This document shows positions 1 to 7,173 of a stretch of 7,950 nt of DNA, piece after piece. Made by a program: the position numbers and the translations under genes. The notes beneath the pieces are model-generated. The model ran no database searches. It saw only the letters and a program-made list of their open reading frames with translations, and had not been told where the DNA came from. Position 1 is the stretch's first letter; each line of letters opens with the position of its first letter. The stretch comes from a bacterium (GTDB lineage: Bacteria > NPL-UPA2 > JAGMAN01), in the NCBI GenBank assembly GCA_023130215.1, contig JAGMAN010000103.1, positions 1-7,950 on the forward strand. Reading direction: 5' to 3'.

Positions 1-1
1 C

Positions 2-463
2 ATCAAGGTCCTGAGTTTTCATAAGGAAGGATTAATATATGATGAGGATAAGGTCAGGGAGCGCTTCGGTGTCCGACCTCAGGAGATGCCTGACCTTATG
101 TCTCTTATGGGTGACAGTTCGGATAACATTCCCGGGGTGCCTGGAATTGGAGAGAAGACAGCCGCCAAACTAATTCAGGAATTTCAGAGTTTAGAGAGCG
201 TCCTTAATAACCTGGAGCGAATACCCAATAAGAAGCAGAGAGAAAGCCTGAAGGAATTCTCTGAGCAGGCTGAGTTGAGTAAACGATTAGTCACCCTTGA
301 CGAAAAGGTTCCCCTGTTGATTGATTTCCAGCAGCTACGGAGTGGAGAAGCCGACCGGGGGAGGTTAGCTGAAATCTTCCGGGAGTTGGAATTCAGGAAG
401 TTAGTTGATGAGATAACTCTGGAAGGGAGAGAGAGCCAGGAACTATTTGCAGATTTAGATTAA
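2..463 (+). CDS. 5'-3' exonuclease, polA-type N-terminal nuclease domain only (5'-partial)
   Basis: This is the C-terminal 153 residues of a structure-specific 5'-3' exonuclease/flap endonuclease of the DNA polymerase I N-terminal family, which removes RNA primers and flaps in replication and repair. The frame is open from base 2, so the start lies upstream. Seen in sequence: RERFGVRP, then GDSSDNIPGVPGIGEKTA at about bases 110-163. This holds the two metal-binding Asp (codons at 113 and 122) and the helix-three-turn-helix DNA-binding motif. The C-terminal SAM-fold end LEFRKLVDE follows. The protein stops about 20 residues later (FADLD, TAA at 461-463), where a full Pol I would continue into its 3'-5' exonuclease-like and polymerase domains. 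Nothing polymerase-like follows; coaE begins 18 nt on. It is therefore a free-standing nuclease, as known for ExoIX/YpcP-like proteins, or one half of a split polA. Family assignment is firm; the gene name is not. Confidence 0.93.
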   Translation: MKVLSFHKEGLIYDEDKVRERFGVRPQEMPDLMSLMGDSSDNIPGVPGIGEKTAAKLIQEFQSLESVLNNLERIPNKKQRESLKEFSEQAELSKRLVTLDEKVPLLIDFQQLRSGEADRGRLAEIFRELEFRKLVDEITLEGRESQELFADLD

Positions 464-481
464 AAAGGATAGCGGCTTAGT

Positions 482-1138
482 ATGCTGGTAATTGGCATAA
501 CTGGTGGGATAGCTTGTGGGAAGAGCACCGCGGCTAAGATGTTTGCTCAACTGGGTGGGGAGGTTATTGATGCTGACAGGATTGCTCATAAGTTGATTAA
601 GCCAGGCACAGCCATCTGGCAACGAGTAGTAGATGAATTCGGGACACGTAAGAGTGCTGTCCACAGGACGCCCTTTAGGGCTGCAAGCGAGGGTATCCTA
701 AATAAGAATCTGTCTATCAACAGAAGAAGATTGGGCAGAATCGTCTTCGCTGACCAAAGAAAACGAAAGAAACTTGAGAGAATTATCCATCCAAGGGTCA
801 TTGAGGTAATCGAGGAGGCAGTAACAAGGATAAAAAAGCAGCAATCAGCCCCGAGCCCAGAGCCATCAGCTATTATCATCGATGTTCCTCTTCTCATTGA
901 GGCTAATCTGGTTTCCATGGTGGACAAGTTAGTGGTGGTAGTAGCCAGCCGGAAGAATCAGATTAAGCGATTGCGCAGGAGCGGATTGGCTGAAGTGGAA
1001 GCTATAAGACGGATTGATTCTCAGATGTCTTTAAGGAAGAAAGAAAAGTTAGCTGACTATGTGATTAGAAATGACGCAGATCTGGAGGAAACGATGAAGC
1101 AGGTTAGGAAAATATGGGAGGACATGAATAAACTATAG
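482..1138 (+). CDS. coaE: Dephospho-CoA kinase
   Basis: This cytoplasmic P-loop kinase phosphorylates the 3'-hydroxyl of the ribose of dephospho-CoA with ATP, the last step of coenzyme A synthesis. Visible motifs in the 218-residue product are the Walker A loop GGIACGKST (residues 8-16), DADRIAH (30-36), IIHPRV in the CoA-binding part, and VPLLIEANL. The protein is longer than the usual roughly 200 residues. Most of the excess is an insertion of about 15 residues (55-69) between the conserved FG (53-54) and ILNKNLSINRRRLG, where relatives have about two residues. A Ser/Pro-rich loop (QSAPSPEPS) before VPLLIE is also slightly long. The start is supported by the family N-terminus beginning directly at MLVIGITGG, with AAAGGA at 464-469 some 12 nt upstream. 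It lies just downstream of the nuclease gene and upstream of rho. Confidence 0.96.
   Translation: MLVIGITGGIACGKSTAAKMFAQLGGEVIDADRIAHKLIKPGTAIWQRVVDEFGTRKSAVHRTPFRAASEGILNKNLSINRRRLGRIVFADQRKRKKLERIIHPRVIEVIEEAVTRIKKQQSAPSPEPSAIIIDVPLLIEANLVSMVDKLVVVVASRKNQIKRLRRSGLAEVEAIRRIDSQMSLRKKEKLADYVIRNDADLEETMKQVRKIWEDMNKL
644..688 (+). repeat. In-frame ~15-codon insertion in coaE made of small hairpins
   Basis: Compared from memory with the CoaE family, codons 55-69 are extra. The conserved FG and ILNxxxSINRRxLG flank them at the spacing expected if they were removed. The DNA contains two adjacent short inverted repeats: GTCC-ACA-GGAC (659-669) and GCCCT-TT-AGGGC (670-681). GGACA (642-646) can also pair with TGTCC (658-662). 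Exact boundaries are uncertain by a few codons and no clear target duplication is seen. The structure resembles palindromic elements that insert in frame inside genes, such as those of Rickettsia, but the element type is inferred. Confidence 0.5.
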
Positions 1139-1176
1139 TGTCAACAACCGTAGTAGAAAATGGAAGAAAGTTATGA

Positions 1177-1197
1177 GGGGACTGTCCCCGGAACTGT
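1177..1197 (+). repeat. GC-rich palindrome with partial second copy in the rho leader
   Basis: The 74-nt gap between coaE and rho holds GGGGAC-T-GTCCCC (1177-1189), foldable as a 5-bp stem with a CTG loop. It is followed immediately by GGAACTGT (1190-1197), which looks like a degenerate partial repeat of the same unit. No T-run follows, so it does not look like an intrinsic terminator. It ends 15 nt before the rho start codon and just ahead of the Shine-Dalgarno GGGAGG (1202-1207). It could be a dispersed REP-like element, an operator, or a leader hairpin affecting rho expression. The sequence alone does not decide between these. Confidence 0.45.
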
Positions 1198-1212
1198 AAA
1201 TGGGAGGTTAGC

Positions 1213-2472
1213 ATGGATATTAGAGAATTGAAGGAGATGACCATATCGGAACTACGCAAGGTGGCCAATAAACTTAACATCACTGAGTTCAGAGCCCTGA
1301 AGAAGCAGGAACTCATCTTCAAAATATTGCAAGCCCAGACGGAGAAGAACGGGTTAATCTTCGGGGAGGGAGTCTTAGAGACACTGTCTGAGGGATTCGG
1401 ATTCTTACGCTCCTCCAATTATAATTACTTCCCTGGTCCGGACGACATCTATGTCTCCCCATCCCAGATTCGTAAGTTCAGTCTGACCACCGGAGATATT
1501 GTCTCCGGCCAGATAAGGCCCCCCAAGGACACAGAGCGCTACTTTGCCCTGATTCGGGTGGAAGCAGTTAACTATGAAGACCCGGAGACAGAGAAGCAAA
1601 AGATCCTCTTTGACAACCTCACTCCTATTTTCCCGGGAGAGCGCTTCAAATTGGAGACTGTCCCGGGTGAGATCTCTATGCGGGTGATGGATCTCATTGC
1701 TCCTATCGGAAAGGGGCAGCGGGGGCTGATCGTCTCTCCTCCACGGGCAGGCAAGACGGTGCTTCTCCAGAAGATTGCCAATAGCATCACTACCAATCAT
1801 CCCGAGGCTGTTCTCATCGTCCTCCTCGTTTCAGAGAGGCCGGAGGAGGTTACCGAGATGAAGCGTTCGGTGAAGGGAGAGGTGGTAAGCTCCACCTTCG
1901 ATGAGCCGGCCGAACGCCATGTTCAGGTAGCTGAGATGGTCATTGAGAAGGCAAAGCGCTTAAGCGAGCACAAGAAAGACGTGGTTATACTGCTTGATAG
2001 TTTGACCCGTTTAGCCCGGGCTCACAATGTCATCGCCCCACACAGCGGCAAGATTCTCACCGGAGGCGTGGATTCTAATGCGCTGACTAAACCGAAGCGC
2101 TTCTTTGGAACAGCTCGAAACATTGAGGAAGGAGGAAGCCTGACCATAATAGCTACCTGTCTGATAGATACGGGAAGTAGAATGGACGATGTCATCTTTG
2201 AAGAATTTAAAGCTACCGGAAACATGGAGCTTCATCTGGATAGGCGCCTGGTGGAGAAGCGTCTCTTCCCGGCTATTGATATTGAGCGTTCCTCTACCAG
2301 GAAGGAGGAGCTGCTTTTACCTTCGGAGGAACTCAATAAAGTCTGGCTCCTGCGAAAGGTTCTATCTTCCATGAACATCACGGAGACGATGGAACTGCTC
2401 ACTGAGAGGCTGAAGAAGACAAAGACTAATGCTGAGTTCTTGAAGGTATTGGACCAGGCGATGGAGAAGTAG
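1213..2472 (+). CDS. rho: Transcription termination factor Rho
   Basis: Hexameric RNA-dependent ATPase/helicase that ends transcription of untranslated RNA. The 419-residue length equals that of E. coli Rho. Order seen: N-terminal helical Rho_N domain (about 1-45); cold-shock-like primary RNA-binding domain with GFGFLRSS and [13 protein letters not shown] (about 48-120); RecA-like motor with Walker A PPRAGKT (176-182, K181), catalytic Glu208, Walker B ILLDS (Asp262), Q-loop [10 protein letters not shown], and Arg350 and Arg363 matching E. coli R353 and R366. Oddity: the near-invariant DERPEEVT reads SERPEEVT, with Ser207 in place of Asp beside the catalytic Glu. The start has a strong GGGAGG (1202-1207) 5 nt upstream. 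The gene ends in tandem stops TAGTAG (2470-2475). It is followed by rpmE, prfA and prmC, a neighbourhood seen in many bacteria. Confidence 0.98.
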   Translation: MDIRELKEMTISELRKVANKLNITEFRALKKQELIFKILQAQTEKNGLIFGEGVLETLSEGFGFLRSSNYNYFPGPDDIYVSPSQIRKFSLTTGDIVSGQIRPPKDTERYFALIRVEAVNYEDPETEKQKILFDNLTPIFPGERFKLETVPGEISMRVMDLIAPIGKGQRGLIVSPPRAGKTVLLQKIANSITTNHPEAVLIVLLVSERPEEVTEMKRSVKGEVVSSTFDEPAERHVQVAEMVIEKAKRLSEHKKDVVILLDSLTRLARAHNVIAPHSGKILTGGVDSNALTKPKRFFGTARNIEEGGSLTIIATCLIDTGSRMDDVIFEEFKATGNMELHLDRRLVEKRLFPAIDIERSSTRKEELLLPSEELNKVWLLRKVLSSMNITETMELLTERLKKTKTNAEFLKVLDQAMEK

Positions 2473-2518
2473 TAGTCAAAAGCGGGATAGTATGATAAAA
2501 TTATGAGGGGAGGATTTT

Positions 2519-2725
2519 ATGAAAAAGGATATCCATCCAGCGTATAAGGAGACGACTATTACCTGTGCCTGTGGCGAGGTCATCCACACTCGTTCCACCA
2601 GGCAGAATATCAGAGTGGAGATATGCTCCAAATGCCATCCCTTCTTCACCGGGAAACAGAAGTTAATGGATAGCGCCGGGCGAGTGGAGCGGTTCAGGAA
2701 GAAGTATGGAAAAGATTATATTTGA
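2519..2725 (+). CDS. rpmE: 50S ribosomal protein L31 (zinc-binding, C+ type)
   Basis: Small large-subunit ribosomal protein that bridges to the 30S head. The 68-residue product has the family start MKKDIHP and the signature [12 protein letters not shown]. All four cysteines of the zinc-binding form are present: C16 and C18 (CAC) and C36 and C39 (CSKC). This makes it the zinc-containing paralogue rather than the cysteine-free form made under zinc limitation. The start is preceded by a strong Shine-Dalgarno GGGGAGGA (2507-2514) after a 46-nt gap from rho. The last 20 nt overlap the beginning of prfA in another frame, suggesting translational coupling. No zinc-responsive (Zur-like) operator was recognised in the short upstream gap. 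Confidence 0.97.
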   Translation: MKKDIHPAYKETTITCACGEVIHTRSTRQNIRVEICSKCHPFFTGKQKLMDSAGRVERFRKKYGKDYI

Positions 2726-3788
2726 TAAACTTCAAGCGATGGAAGAGGAATGTAATCGCTTGACCGGGCTCCTCAGCCAACCCGAGGTTGTTGCTGACCG
2801 GGTTAAGTGCAGCGATGCTCGCTATGCTCGCTATGCTCGCAGATGTGGCCAGCTAAGGGAAGCAGTTAACAAATTCCAGGACTATAAAGGAGTGCTGGAG
2901 CAAATGGAGGAATCAAAGTCCATCTTGAGGGACCAAGGGGGAGGGGATGAGGAGCTTAGAGGTTTGGCCCAGAGCGAGCTGAAGGAGCTGGAAAAAAGAA
3001 AGGTTGAGCTTGAAGGAGAGTTAAAATCGCTCCTGCGACCGGAAAGACAGGATGATGAGCGCCCTGTCATAGTTGAGATCAGAGCTGGGGCAGGGGGTGA
3101 GGAAGCCAGTCTATTTGCCGGCGACCTCTTCCGCCTTTACTGTAAATATGCAGAAGGAAAGGGCTGGAAAGCAGAGGTGATGGATAGTCATCCTGCCGGG
3201 AGAGGAGGATTTAAAGAGATCATATTTGGAGTGGGGGGAAAGGGAGCTTACCATAGATTGAAATATGAAGGAGGAGTGCATAGAGTTCAAAGGGTGCCGG
3301 TCACTGAATCGCAGGGCAGGATTCACACCTCAACTGTTACTGTGGCTGTTCTCCCTGAGGCGAAGGAAATAGAGGTGAAGATAGACCCGGAGGAGCTTAG
3401 AGTTGATACCTTCAGGTCATCTGGTCCCGGTGGTCAACATGTAAATGTCACTGATTCGGCGGTGAGGATTACCCATCTTCCAACCGGGATTGTGGTTCAA
3501 TGCCAGGACGAGAAGTCCCAGCATAAGAATCGGGCTAAGGCCATGCGGGTTCTGCGGGCCAGGCTACTGCGTTATCTAAAAGAGAAAGAGGAAGAACGAA
3601 TTTCAGATGATAGGAGGGCTCAGGTGGGAAGGGCGAAGCGCAGCGAGAAGATAAGAACCTATAACTTTTCTCAGGGGAGGGTGACCGACCACCGGATTGG
3701 ATTAACGCTTCACAAACTTGACCAGGTCTTAAAAGGAAATTTAGATGAGCTAATCAATGCCCTTGCCCAGAAGTTGGAGGCTGATTAA
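2706..3788 (+). CDS. prfA: Peptide chain release factor 1
   Basis: Recognises UAA and UAG at the ribosomal A site and triggers peptidyl-tRNA hydrolysis. It is RF1 rather than RF2: the codon-reading tripeptide is PVT (residues 198-200, in [14 protein letters not shown]), not SPF. The catalytic GGQ is at 242-244 in [10 protein letters not shown], and the C-terminus has [15 protein letters not shown]. The length, 360 residues, equals that of E. coli RF1. The start lies inside rpmE. It is supported by AGGAAGAAG (2696-2704) and by the first 31 residues aligning with E. coli RF1 without a gap up to the Ala-Asp before the repeat. Oddity: a 9-bp tandem repeat (2812-2840) lengthens the N-terminal domain with an Ala-Arg-Tyr run ([10 protein letters not shown]). 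Gln244 is the expected methylation target of PrmC, encoded 2 nt downstream. Confidence 0.98.
   Translation: MEKIIFDKLQAMEEECNRLTGLLSQPEVVADRVKCSDARYARYARRCGQLREAVNKFQDYKGVLEQMEESKSILRDQGGGDEELRGLAQSELKELEKRKVELEGELKSLLRPERQDDERPVIVEIRAGAGGEEASLFAGDLFRLYCKYAEGKGWKAEVMDSHPAGRGGFKEIIFGVGGKGAYHRLKYEGGVHRVQRVPVTESQGRIHTSTVTVAVLPEAKEIEVKIDPEELRVDTFRSSGPGGQHVNVTDSAVRITHLPTGIVVQCQDEKSQHKNRAKAMRVLRARLLRYLKEKEEERISDDRRAQVGRAKRSEKIRTYNFSQGRVTDHRIGLTLHKLDQVLKGNLDELINALAQKLEAD
2812..2840 (+). repeat. 9-bp tandem repeat inside prfA
   Basis: About three copies of a 9-bp unit: GCGATGCTC, GCTATGCTC, GCTATGCTC, then GC. The last two full copies are identical and the first differs at one base. Because the unit is three codons long it keeps the reading frame and encodes the DAR-YAR-YAR run in the N-terminal domain of RF1. 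E. coli RF1 is about five residues shorter here, so at least one unit probably arose by slippage or duplication. Confidence 0.85.
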
Positions 3789-3790
3789 TT

Positions 3791-4660
3791 ATGAAGAGTC
3801 AGCGTGTGATAGATGCTCTGCAGGAGGGAAGCGATTGCCTTCAGAGGCAGGGCATAGAGAAGGCAAGAAGCGAGGCGGAGTTTCTGCTTCTCTACCTTTT
3901 GAATTGCACTCAAACCCATCTTTATCTTAACGCTGAAGAGTGGCTTCATCGAGATGAGCTATTTGCTTTCCATGGCCTGATCAGGCGAAGGAGTCGTCAT
4001 TTGCCGTTGCAATACCTGACAGGTCAGAGTGAGTTCATTGGAGCTGAGTTCCTGGTCAACCAGGAAACGATGATTCCCCGGCCGGAAACAGAAATGCTGG
4101 TGGAGAGAGCTTTAAAGAAACTGAGAAAGAGAAACCCTCAACTTTCAACCGTTGTTGATGTGGGAACGGGCTGTGGTAATATTGCCATTACCTTGGCAAA
4201 AGCTCTTCCTTGCCGCACTTTTGCTATTGATATATCAATAGGAGCTTTGCGGGTCGCGGGCAGAAATGCTCAAGATTTTGGTGTAGATATAATATTCCTT
4301 AGAGGAAACTTGTTTGCGCCCCTTGAGAAGCTGGGCTTAGAGGGAAAAGTTGATCTGGTAATCTCTAATCCTCCCTATATTGCCACCGGGGATTTTTCTG
4401 CTCTTGCGCCTGAGGTGAGCCGGTTTGAGCCTCGCCTGGCCCTTGATGGAGGGGAGGATGGTTTGGAATTTTATCCGCCCATTATTGAAGGTGGCGCTCT
4501 TTATTTGAAGCGCGGTGGCTATTTAGCTCTGGAAATTGGTGTGGGTCAAGCCGATAAAGTGAAGGAATTTATCATAAGAAATGGCTATTTCCAATATCTG
4601 GAAACCATAAAGGATTATTCAGGGATTGACAGAGTAATTATTTCCGAGAAGAATGGATAA
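3791..4660 (+). CDS. prmC: Release factor glutamine N5-methyltransferase
   Basis: SAM-dependent enzyme that methylates the glutamine of the GGQ motif of release factors, increasing termination efficiency. The 289-residue protein has an N-terminal helical substrate-binding domain with LQYLTGQSEF, then IPRPETE, followed by a Rossmann-type methyltransferase domain. That domain carries SAM-binding motif I VDVGTGCGNIAI (from residue 122; Cys128 where Ser is common) and the active-site NPPY at 193-196. It starts 2 nt after prfA stops, with GGAGG (3776-3780) at good spacing inside the prfA end. This fits co-expression with its RF1 substrate. The last 8 nt overlap the murA start (ATGGATAA). No odd features were seen. 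Confidence 0.97.
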   Translation: MKSQRVIDALQEGSDCLQRQGIEKARSEAEFLLLYLLNCTQTHLYLNAEEWLHRDELFAFHGLIRRRSRHLPLQYLTGQSEFIGAEFLVNQETMIPRPETEMLVERALKKLRKRNPQLSTVVDVGTGCGNIAITLAKALPCRTFAIDISIGALRVAGRNAQDFGVDIIFLRGNLFAPLEKLGLEGKVDLVISNPPYIATGDFSALAPEVSRFEPRLALDGGEDGLEFYPPIIEGGALYLKRGGYLALEIGVGQADKVKEFIIRNGYFQYLETIKDYSGIDRVIISEKNG

Positions 4661-5921
4661 GATTATTATAACCGGAGGAGAGCCCCTGCGGGGTAGTGTC
4701 AGGATCAGTGGGGCTAAGAATTCTGCCCTGCCCATCATGGCCGCTGCCCTGTTAGCAGAGGGAAGCTCTACAATCAGCAATGTCCCCCGCCTCAGGGATG
4801 TGGAGACGATGGCTGACATCCTGCGAGCCCTGGGAGCTAAAGTCAGTTTCTCCGGGGATAATCAGGTGCGAGTTAATCCCGGCCACACCATTAAGGCTCT
4901 AGCCCCCTATGACCTGGTGCGCACTATGAGAGCTAGCATCTGCGTCCTGGGGCCACTCCTAACTAAGTTAGGTAAAGTTAAAGTAGCCCATCCCGGAGGA
5001 TGTGTCATTGGCCCTCGTCCCGTTGACCTGCATCTGAAGGGACTGAGAAAGTTAGGAGCTAAGATAAAGATGGAGCATGGCTACATCGTAGCTGAGGCTA
5101 AGAGTGGCCTGAAGGGTAGCGAAATTTACTTAGGAGGGAGCTTTGGGTCAAGCGTCCTGGGGACGGCTAATGTGATGATGGCTGCCACTCTGGCCAGGGG
5201 GAGAACAGTAATTGAGGGAGCGGCCTGTGAGCCAGAGATAGTTGATTTGGCCAATTTCCTCAATAAGATGGGAGCTAAGGTCAGGGGAGCGGGAACCCAT
5301 ATTCTGCGGATTCATGGGGTAGGGGAGCTCAGGCCCGCGGAGCATGCTATTATCCCCGATAGAATTGAGGCGGCAACCTACATGGTGGCCGGAGCTATTA
5401 CTAAGGGTGAGGTCACTCTTAAAGGAGCTCTTTTTGAGCATCTCCAGGCAGTAGTGGACAAACTTGAGGAAGCTGGCGTAATTGTCAATCGGACAAGGGA
5501 AGTTATTGAAGTGCGCCTCAGAGATAGACTGAAAGCGGTTGATGTCACGACGTTGCCTTATCCGGGCTTCCCCACCGACATGCAAGCGCAGATGATGGTT
5601 CTGATGAGCATATCAGAAGGAATTGGTGTCATCATAGAAAAGATTTATCCGGATAGGTTTATGCATGTCAGTGAACTAATGCGGATGGGGGCCAATATTA
5701 TACGGGAGGGTCCGAGAGTCATTGTCAAAGGAGGAGCTAAACTCAGTGGAGCTCCGGTCATGGCCTCAGACCTAAGGGCCAGTGCCGCCCTGATTCTGGC
5801 TGGTTTAGTGGCTGAGGGAGAGACGCAGGTCTCCCGTGTCTATCACCTGGATAGGGGATATGAGAGGATGGAGGAGAAGTTCTCTAAGCTTGGAGCAAGC
5901 ATCAGACGGATAAAGGAGTAA
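4653..5921 (+). CDS. murA: UDP-N-acetylglucosamine 1-carboxyvinyltransferase
   Basis: Cytoplasmic enzyme transferring enolpyruvate from phosphoenolpyruvate to UDP-GlcNAc, the first committed step of peptidoglycan synthesis; the organism therefore probably makes a murein wall. The 422-residue length is typical. Seen: GAKNSALP with Lys22 and Asn23, the loop [13 protein letters not shown] with the catalytic Cys117 (equivalent to E. coli Cys115), and GFPTDMQAQ with Asp309, the expected general base. Because Cys rather than Asp occupies the loop position, the enzyme is predicted to be of the fosfomycin-sensitive type (from family knowledge). The ATG overlaps the prmC stop by 8 nt with only a weak GAGAAG upstream, so it probably depends on translational coupling. 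Its TAA shares one base with the hisD ATG. A murA next to his genes is seen in other bacteria, usually with hisG between. Confidence 0.97.
   Translation: MDKIIITGGEPLRGSVRISGAKNSALPIMAAALLAEGSSTISNVPRLRDVETMADILRALGAKVSFSGDNQVRVNPGHTIKALAPYDLVRTMRASICVLGPLLTKLGKVKVAHPGGCVIGPRPVDLHLKGLRKLGAKIKMEHGYIVAEAKSGLKGSEIYLGGSFGSSVLGTANVMMAATLARGRTVIEGAACEPEIVDLANFLNKMGAKVRGAGTHILRIHGVGELRPAEHAIIPDRIEAATYMVAGAITKGEVTLKGALFEHLQAVVDKLEEAGVIVNRTREVIEVRLRDRLKAVDVTTLPYPGFPTDMQAQMMVLMSISEGIGVIIEKIYPDRFMHVSELMRMGANIIREGPRVIVKGGAKLSGAPVMASDLRASAALILAGLVAEGETQVSRVYHLDRGYERMEEKFSKLGASIRRIKE
5912..5918 (+). promoter_or_regulatory. Closely spaced Shine-Dalgarno of hisD at the murA/hisD overlap
   Basis: AAAGGAG lies within the last murA codons, only 2 nt before the hisD ATG, which itself overlaps the murA stop as TAATG. 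The spacing is shorter than usual, but no other in-frame ATG, GTG or TTG occurs in the first 21 codons and the protein aligns from this ATG. Termination-reinitiation coupling with murA is the likely mode of translation. Confidence 0.6.
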
Positions 5922-7153
5922 TGAATATAATCAGGTCTTGGATAGACAAAGGTAAGATAGAGAAGATTGTTAATAGATATCATTTGCAAGAAGAAGCAGA
6001 TGAGGTAGTCAAGGAGATCATCAGAGATGTTCGCCGCAATGGAGATAAGGCAGTCTTAAAGTGGACAAGGAAATTCGATGGAGTCTTATTAAGAGCTTCC
6101 CGGTTGAGAGTTTCAGAAGAGGAAATAAGGGAGGCGGCTGAGAAGGTTGATAAAGAGTCGGAAAAGATCTTCAATTCAGTCCGAAGAAATATAGCTAAAT
6201 TCCATAAGAGAGAGCTGAGGAAGTCATGGATGTCCGCAAGAGACGGTCTCCTCTTAGGACAAAGCTACCTGCCCATTGAAAGGGTGGGAATTTATGTTCC
6301 CGCCTCTCTGATATCTACTCTTCTTATGACGGTTACCGTGGCTCAGGTAGCTGGCGTTAAAGACATAGTGGTGGCAACCCCACCGGCAAGAGATGGTTCT
6401 GTTAACCCATATCTATTAGGAGTGGTCAGTCTGCTTGGTCTGAACGAAATATACAGGGTGGGGGGAGCTCAAGCCATTTCCGCTTTAGCCTTTGGCACGG
6501 AAACCATACCAAAGGTTCAGAAGATCATTGGACCAGGGAACAGGTATGTTATTTCAGCCAAGAGACAGCTCTTCGGCCAGGTTGGCATTGAGATGCTCCC
6601 CGGCCCAAGCGAAGTAGTCATCTTAGCTGATGGCAGCAGCAAGGCCTCTTTTATCATCTCAGACCTGAAAGCACAGGCCGAGCATGTAAAGGGCATATCA
6701 ATACTTTTCACCACTTCCATGAGTTTAGCTAAGAAAGCAGAAAAGGAAGTTAGGACGAGCTGCGTAATTGTTACTAAGACCATAGAGGAGGCTGTCTACC
6801 TGATTAACAGAATAGCTCCAGAGCATCTGGAAATTATGGTCCGCAAGCCGGAAAAGATTCTAAAAAAAATTGCCAGTGCTGGAACCATTTTCATAGGGCC
6901 CTGGACGCCGACGGCAGTTGGTGACTATGTAGCCGGTCCAAGCCATATTCTTCCCACCGGGGGCACAGCTAAGTTCTCTTCCGGTCTGGGAGTGGATGAC
7001 TTCAGAAGAAGGTCAAATATCGTCTCATATAGCTGGAGCCGGTTGCAGAAGGTGGCGCGGGCAGTTACCAGATTAGCTGAAATGGAAGGAATGCCTGCCC
7101 ATGCTAACTCAATCAGGGTGAGGCTGGGCAAGAAAAAATCCGCTCAGGGCTAA
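5921..7153 (+). CDS. hisD: Histidinol dehydrogenase
   Basis: Zinc-dependent NAD enzyme performing the last two oxidations of histidine synthesis, histidinol to histidinal to histidine. Key residues are present: zinc ligands Gln252 and His255 (QAEH), Asp335 (GDYVAGPSH) and His394 (PAHANSIRVR), and the catalytic pair Glu301-His302 (APEHLE). GGAQAI (181-186), IGPGNRYV and LPTGGTAKFSSGL also match. The product is short, 410 residues against a usual 425-435. Two internal deletions are apparent: the YVPGG(S/K)A segment reads YVPASLIST, losing about three residues including the conserved GG, and about 17 residues are missing around residues 275-281, before CVIVTK. The frame is intact and all catalytic residues are kept, so it is probably functional. 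The product ends in a Lys-rich tail (GKKKSAQG). Confidence 0.96.
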   Translation: MNIIRSWIDKGKIEKIVNRYHLQEEADEVVKEIIRDVRRNGDKAVLKWTRKFDGVLLRASRLRVSEEEIREAAEKVDKESEKIFNSVRRNIAKFHKRELRKSWMSARDGLLLGQSYLPIERVGIYVPASLISTLLMTVTVAQVAGVKDIVVATPPARDGSVNPYLLGVVSLLGLNEIYRVGGAQAISALAFGTETIPKVQKIIGPGNRYVISAKRQLFGQVGIEMLPGPSEVVILADGSSKASFIISDLKAQAEHVKGISILFTTSMSLAKKAEKEVRTSCVIVTKTIEEAVYLINRIAPEHLEIMVRKPEKILKKIASAGTIFIGPWTPTAVGDYVAGPSHILPTGGTAKFSSGLGVDDFRRRSNIVSYSWSRLQKVARAVTRLAEMEGMPAHANSIRVRLGKKKSAQG

Positions 7154-7173
7154 CTTCATAAAGGAGTAAACAA

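Noticed and set aside
464-481. A frameshift truncating a full-length polA after the nuclease domain.
   Set aside because: Only 18 nt separate the stop from a convincing coaE start, and no frame downstream encodes polymerase motifs; a frameshift cannot hide the missing domains.
644-688. The extra coaE residues as a compensated pair of frameshifts.
   Set aside because: Both flanks align in the same frame with extra length between them; a frameshift pair would scramble residues without adding about 15 codons.
586-927. 113-codon minus-strand open frame across the coaE insertion.
   Set aside because: It covers conserved coaE sequence and its product looks random; the insertion is better explained in the coaE frame.
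1131-1142. TATAGT at 1134-1139 as a -10 box for a rho promoter.
   Set aside because: No plausible -35 element lies about 17 nt upstream, and the hexamer overlaps the coaE stop; too weak to list.
1177-1189. Intrinsic terminator between coaE and rho.
   Set aside because: The stem is short, and GGAACTG follows rather than a T-run, so rho-independent termination is unlikely.
1405-1800. 131-codon open frame on the minus strand within rho.
   Set aside because: It is antisense to the conserved Rho motor region, resembles no known family, and is explained by the codon pattern of rho.
2473-2518. A Zur-type operator or L31 leader regulator in front of rpmE.
   Set aside because: The 46-nt gap holds only an AT-rich stretch and a strong Shine-Dalgarno; no convincing inverted repeat was seen.
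5148-5585. 145-codon open frame on the minus strand within murA.
   Set aside because: It lies entirely opposite a well-conserved murA coding sequence, has no recognisable motifs, and looks like a shadow.
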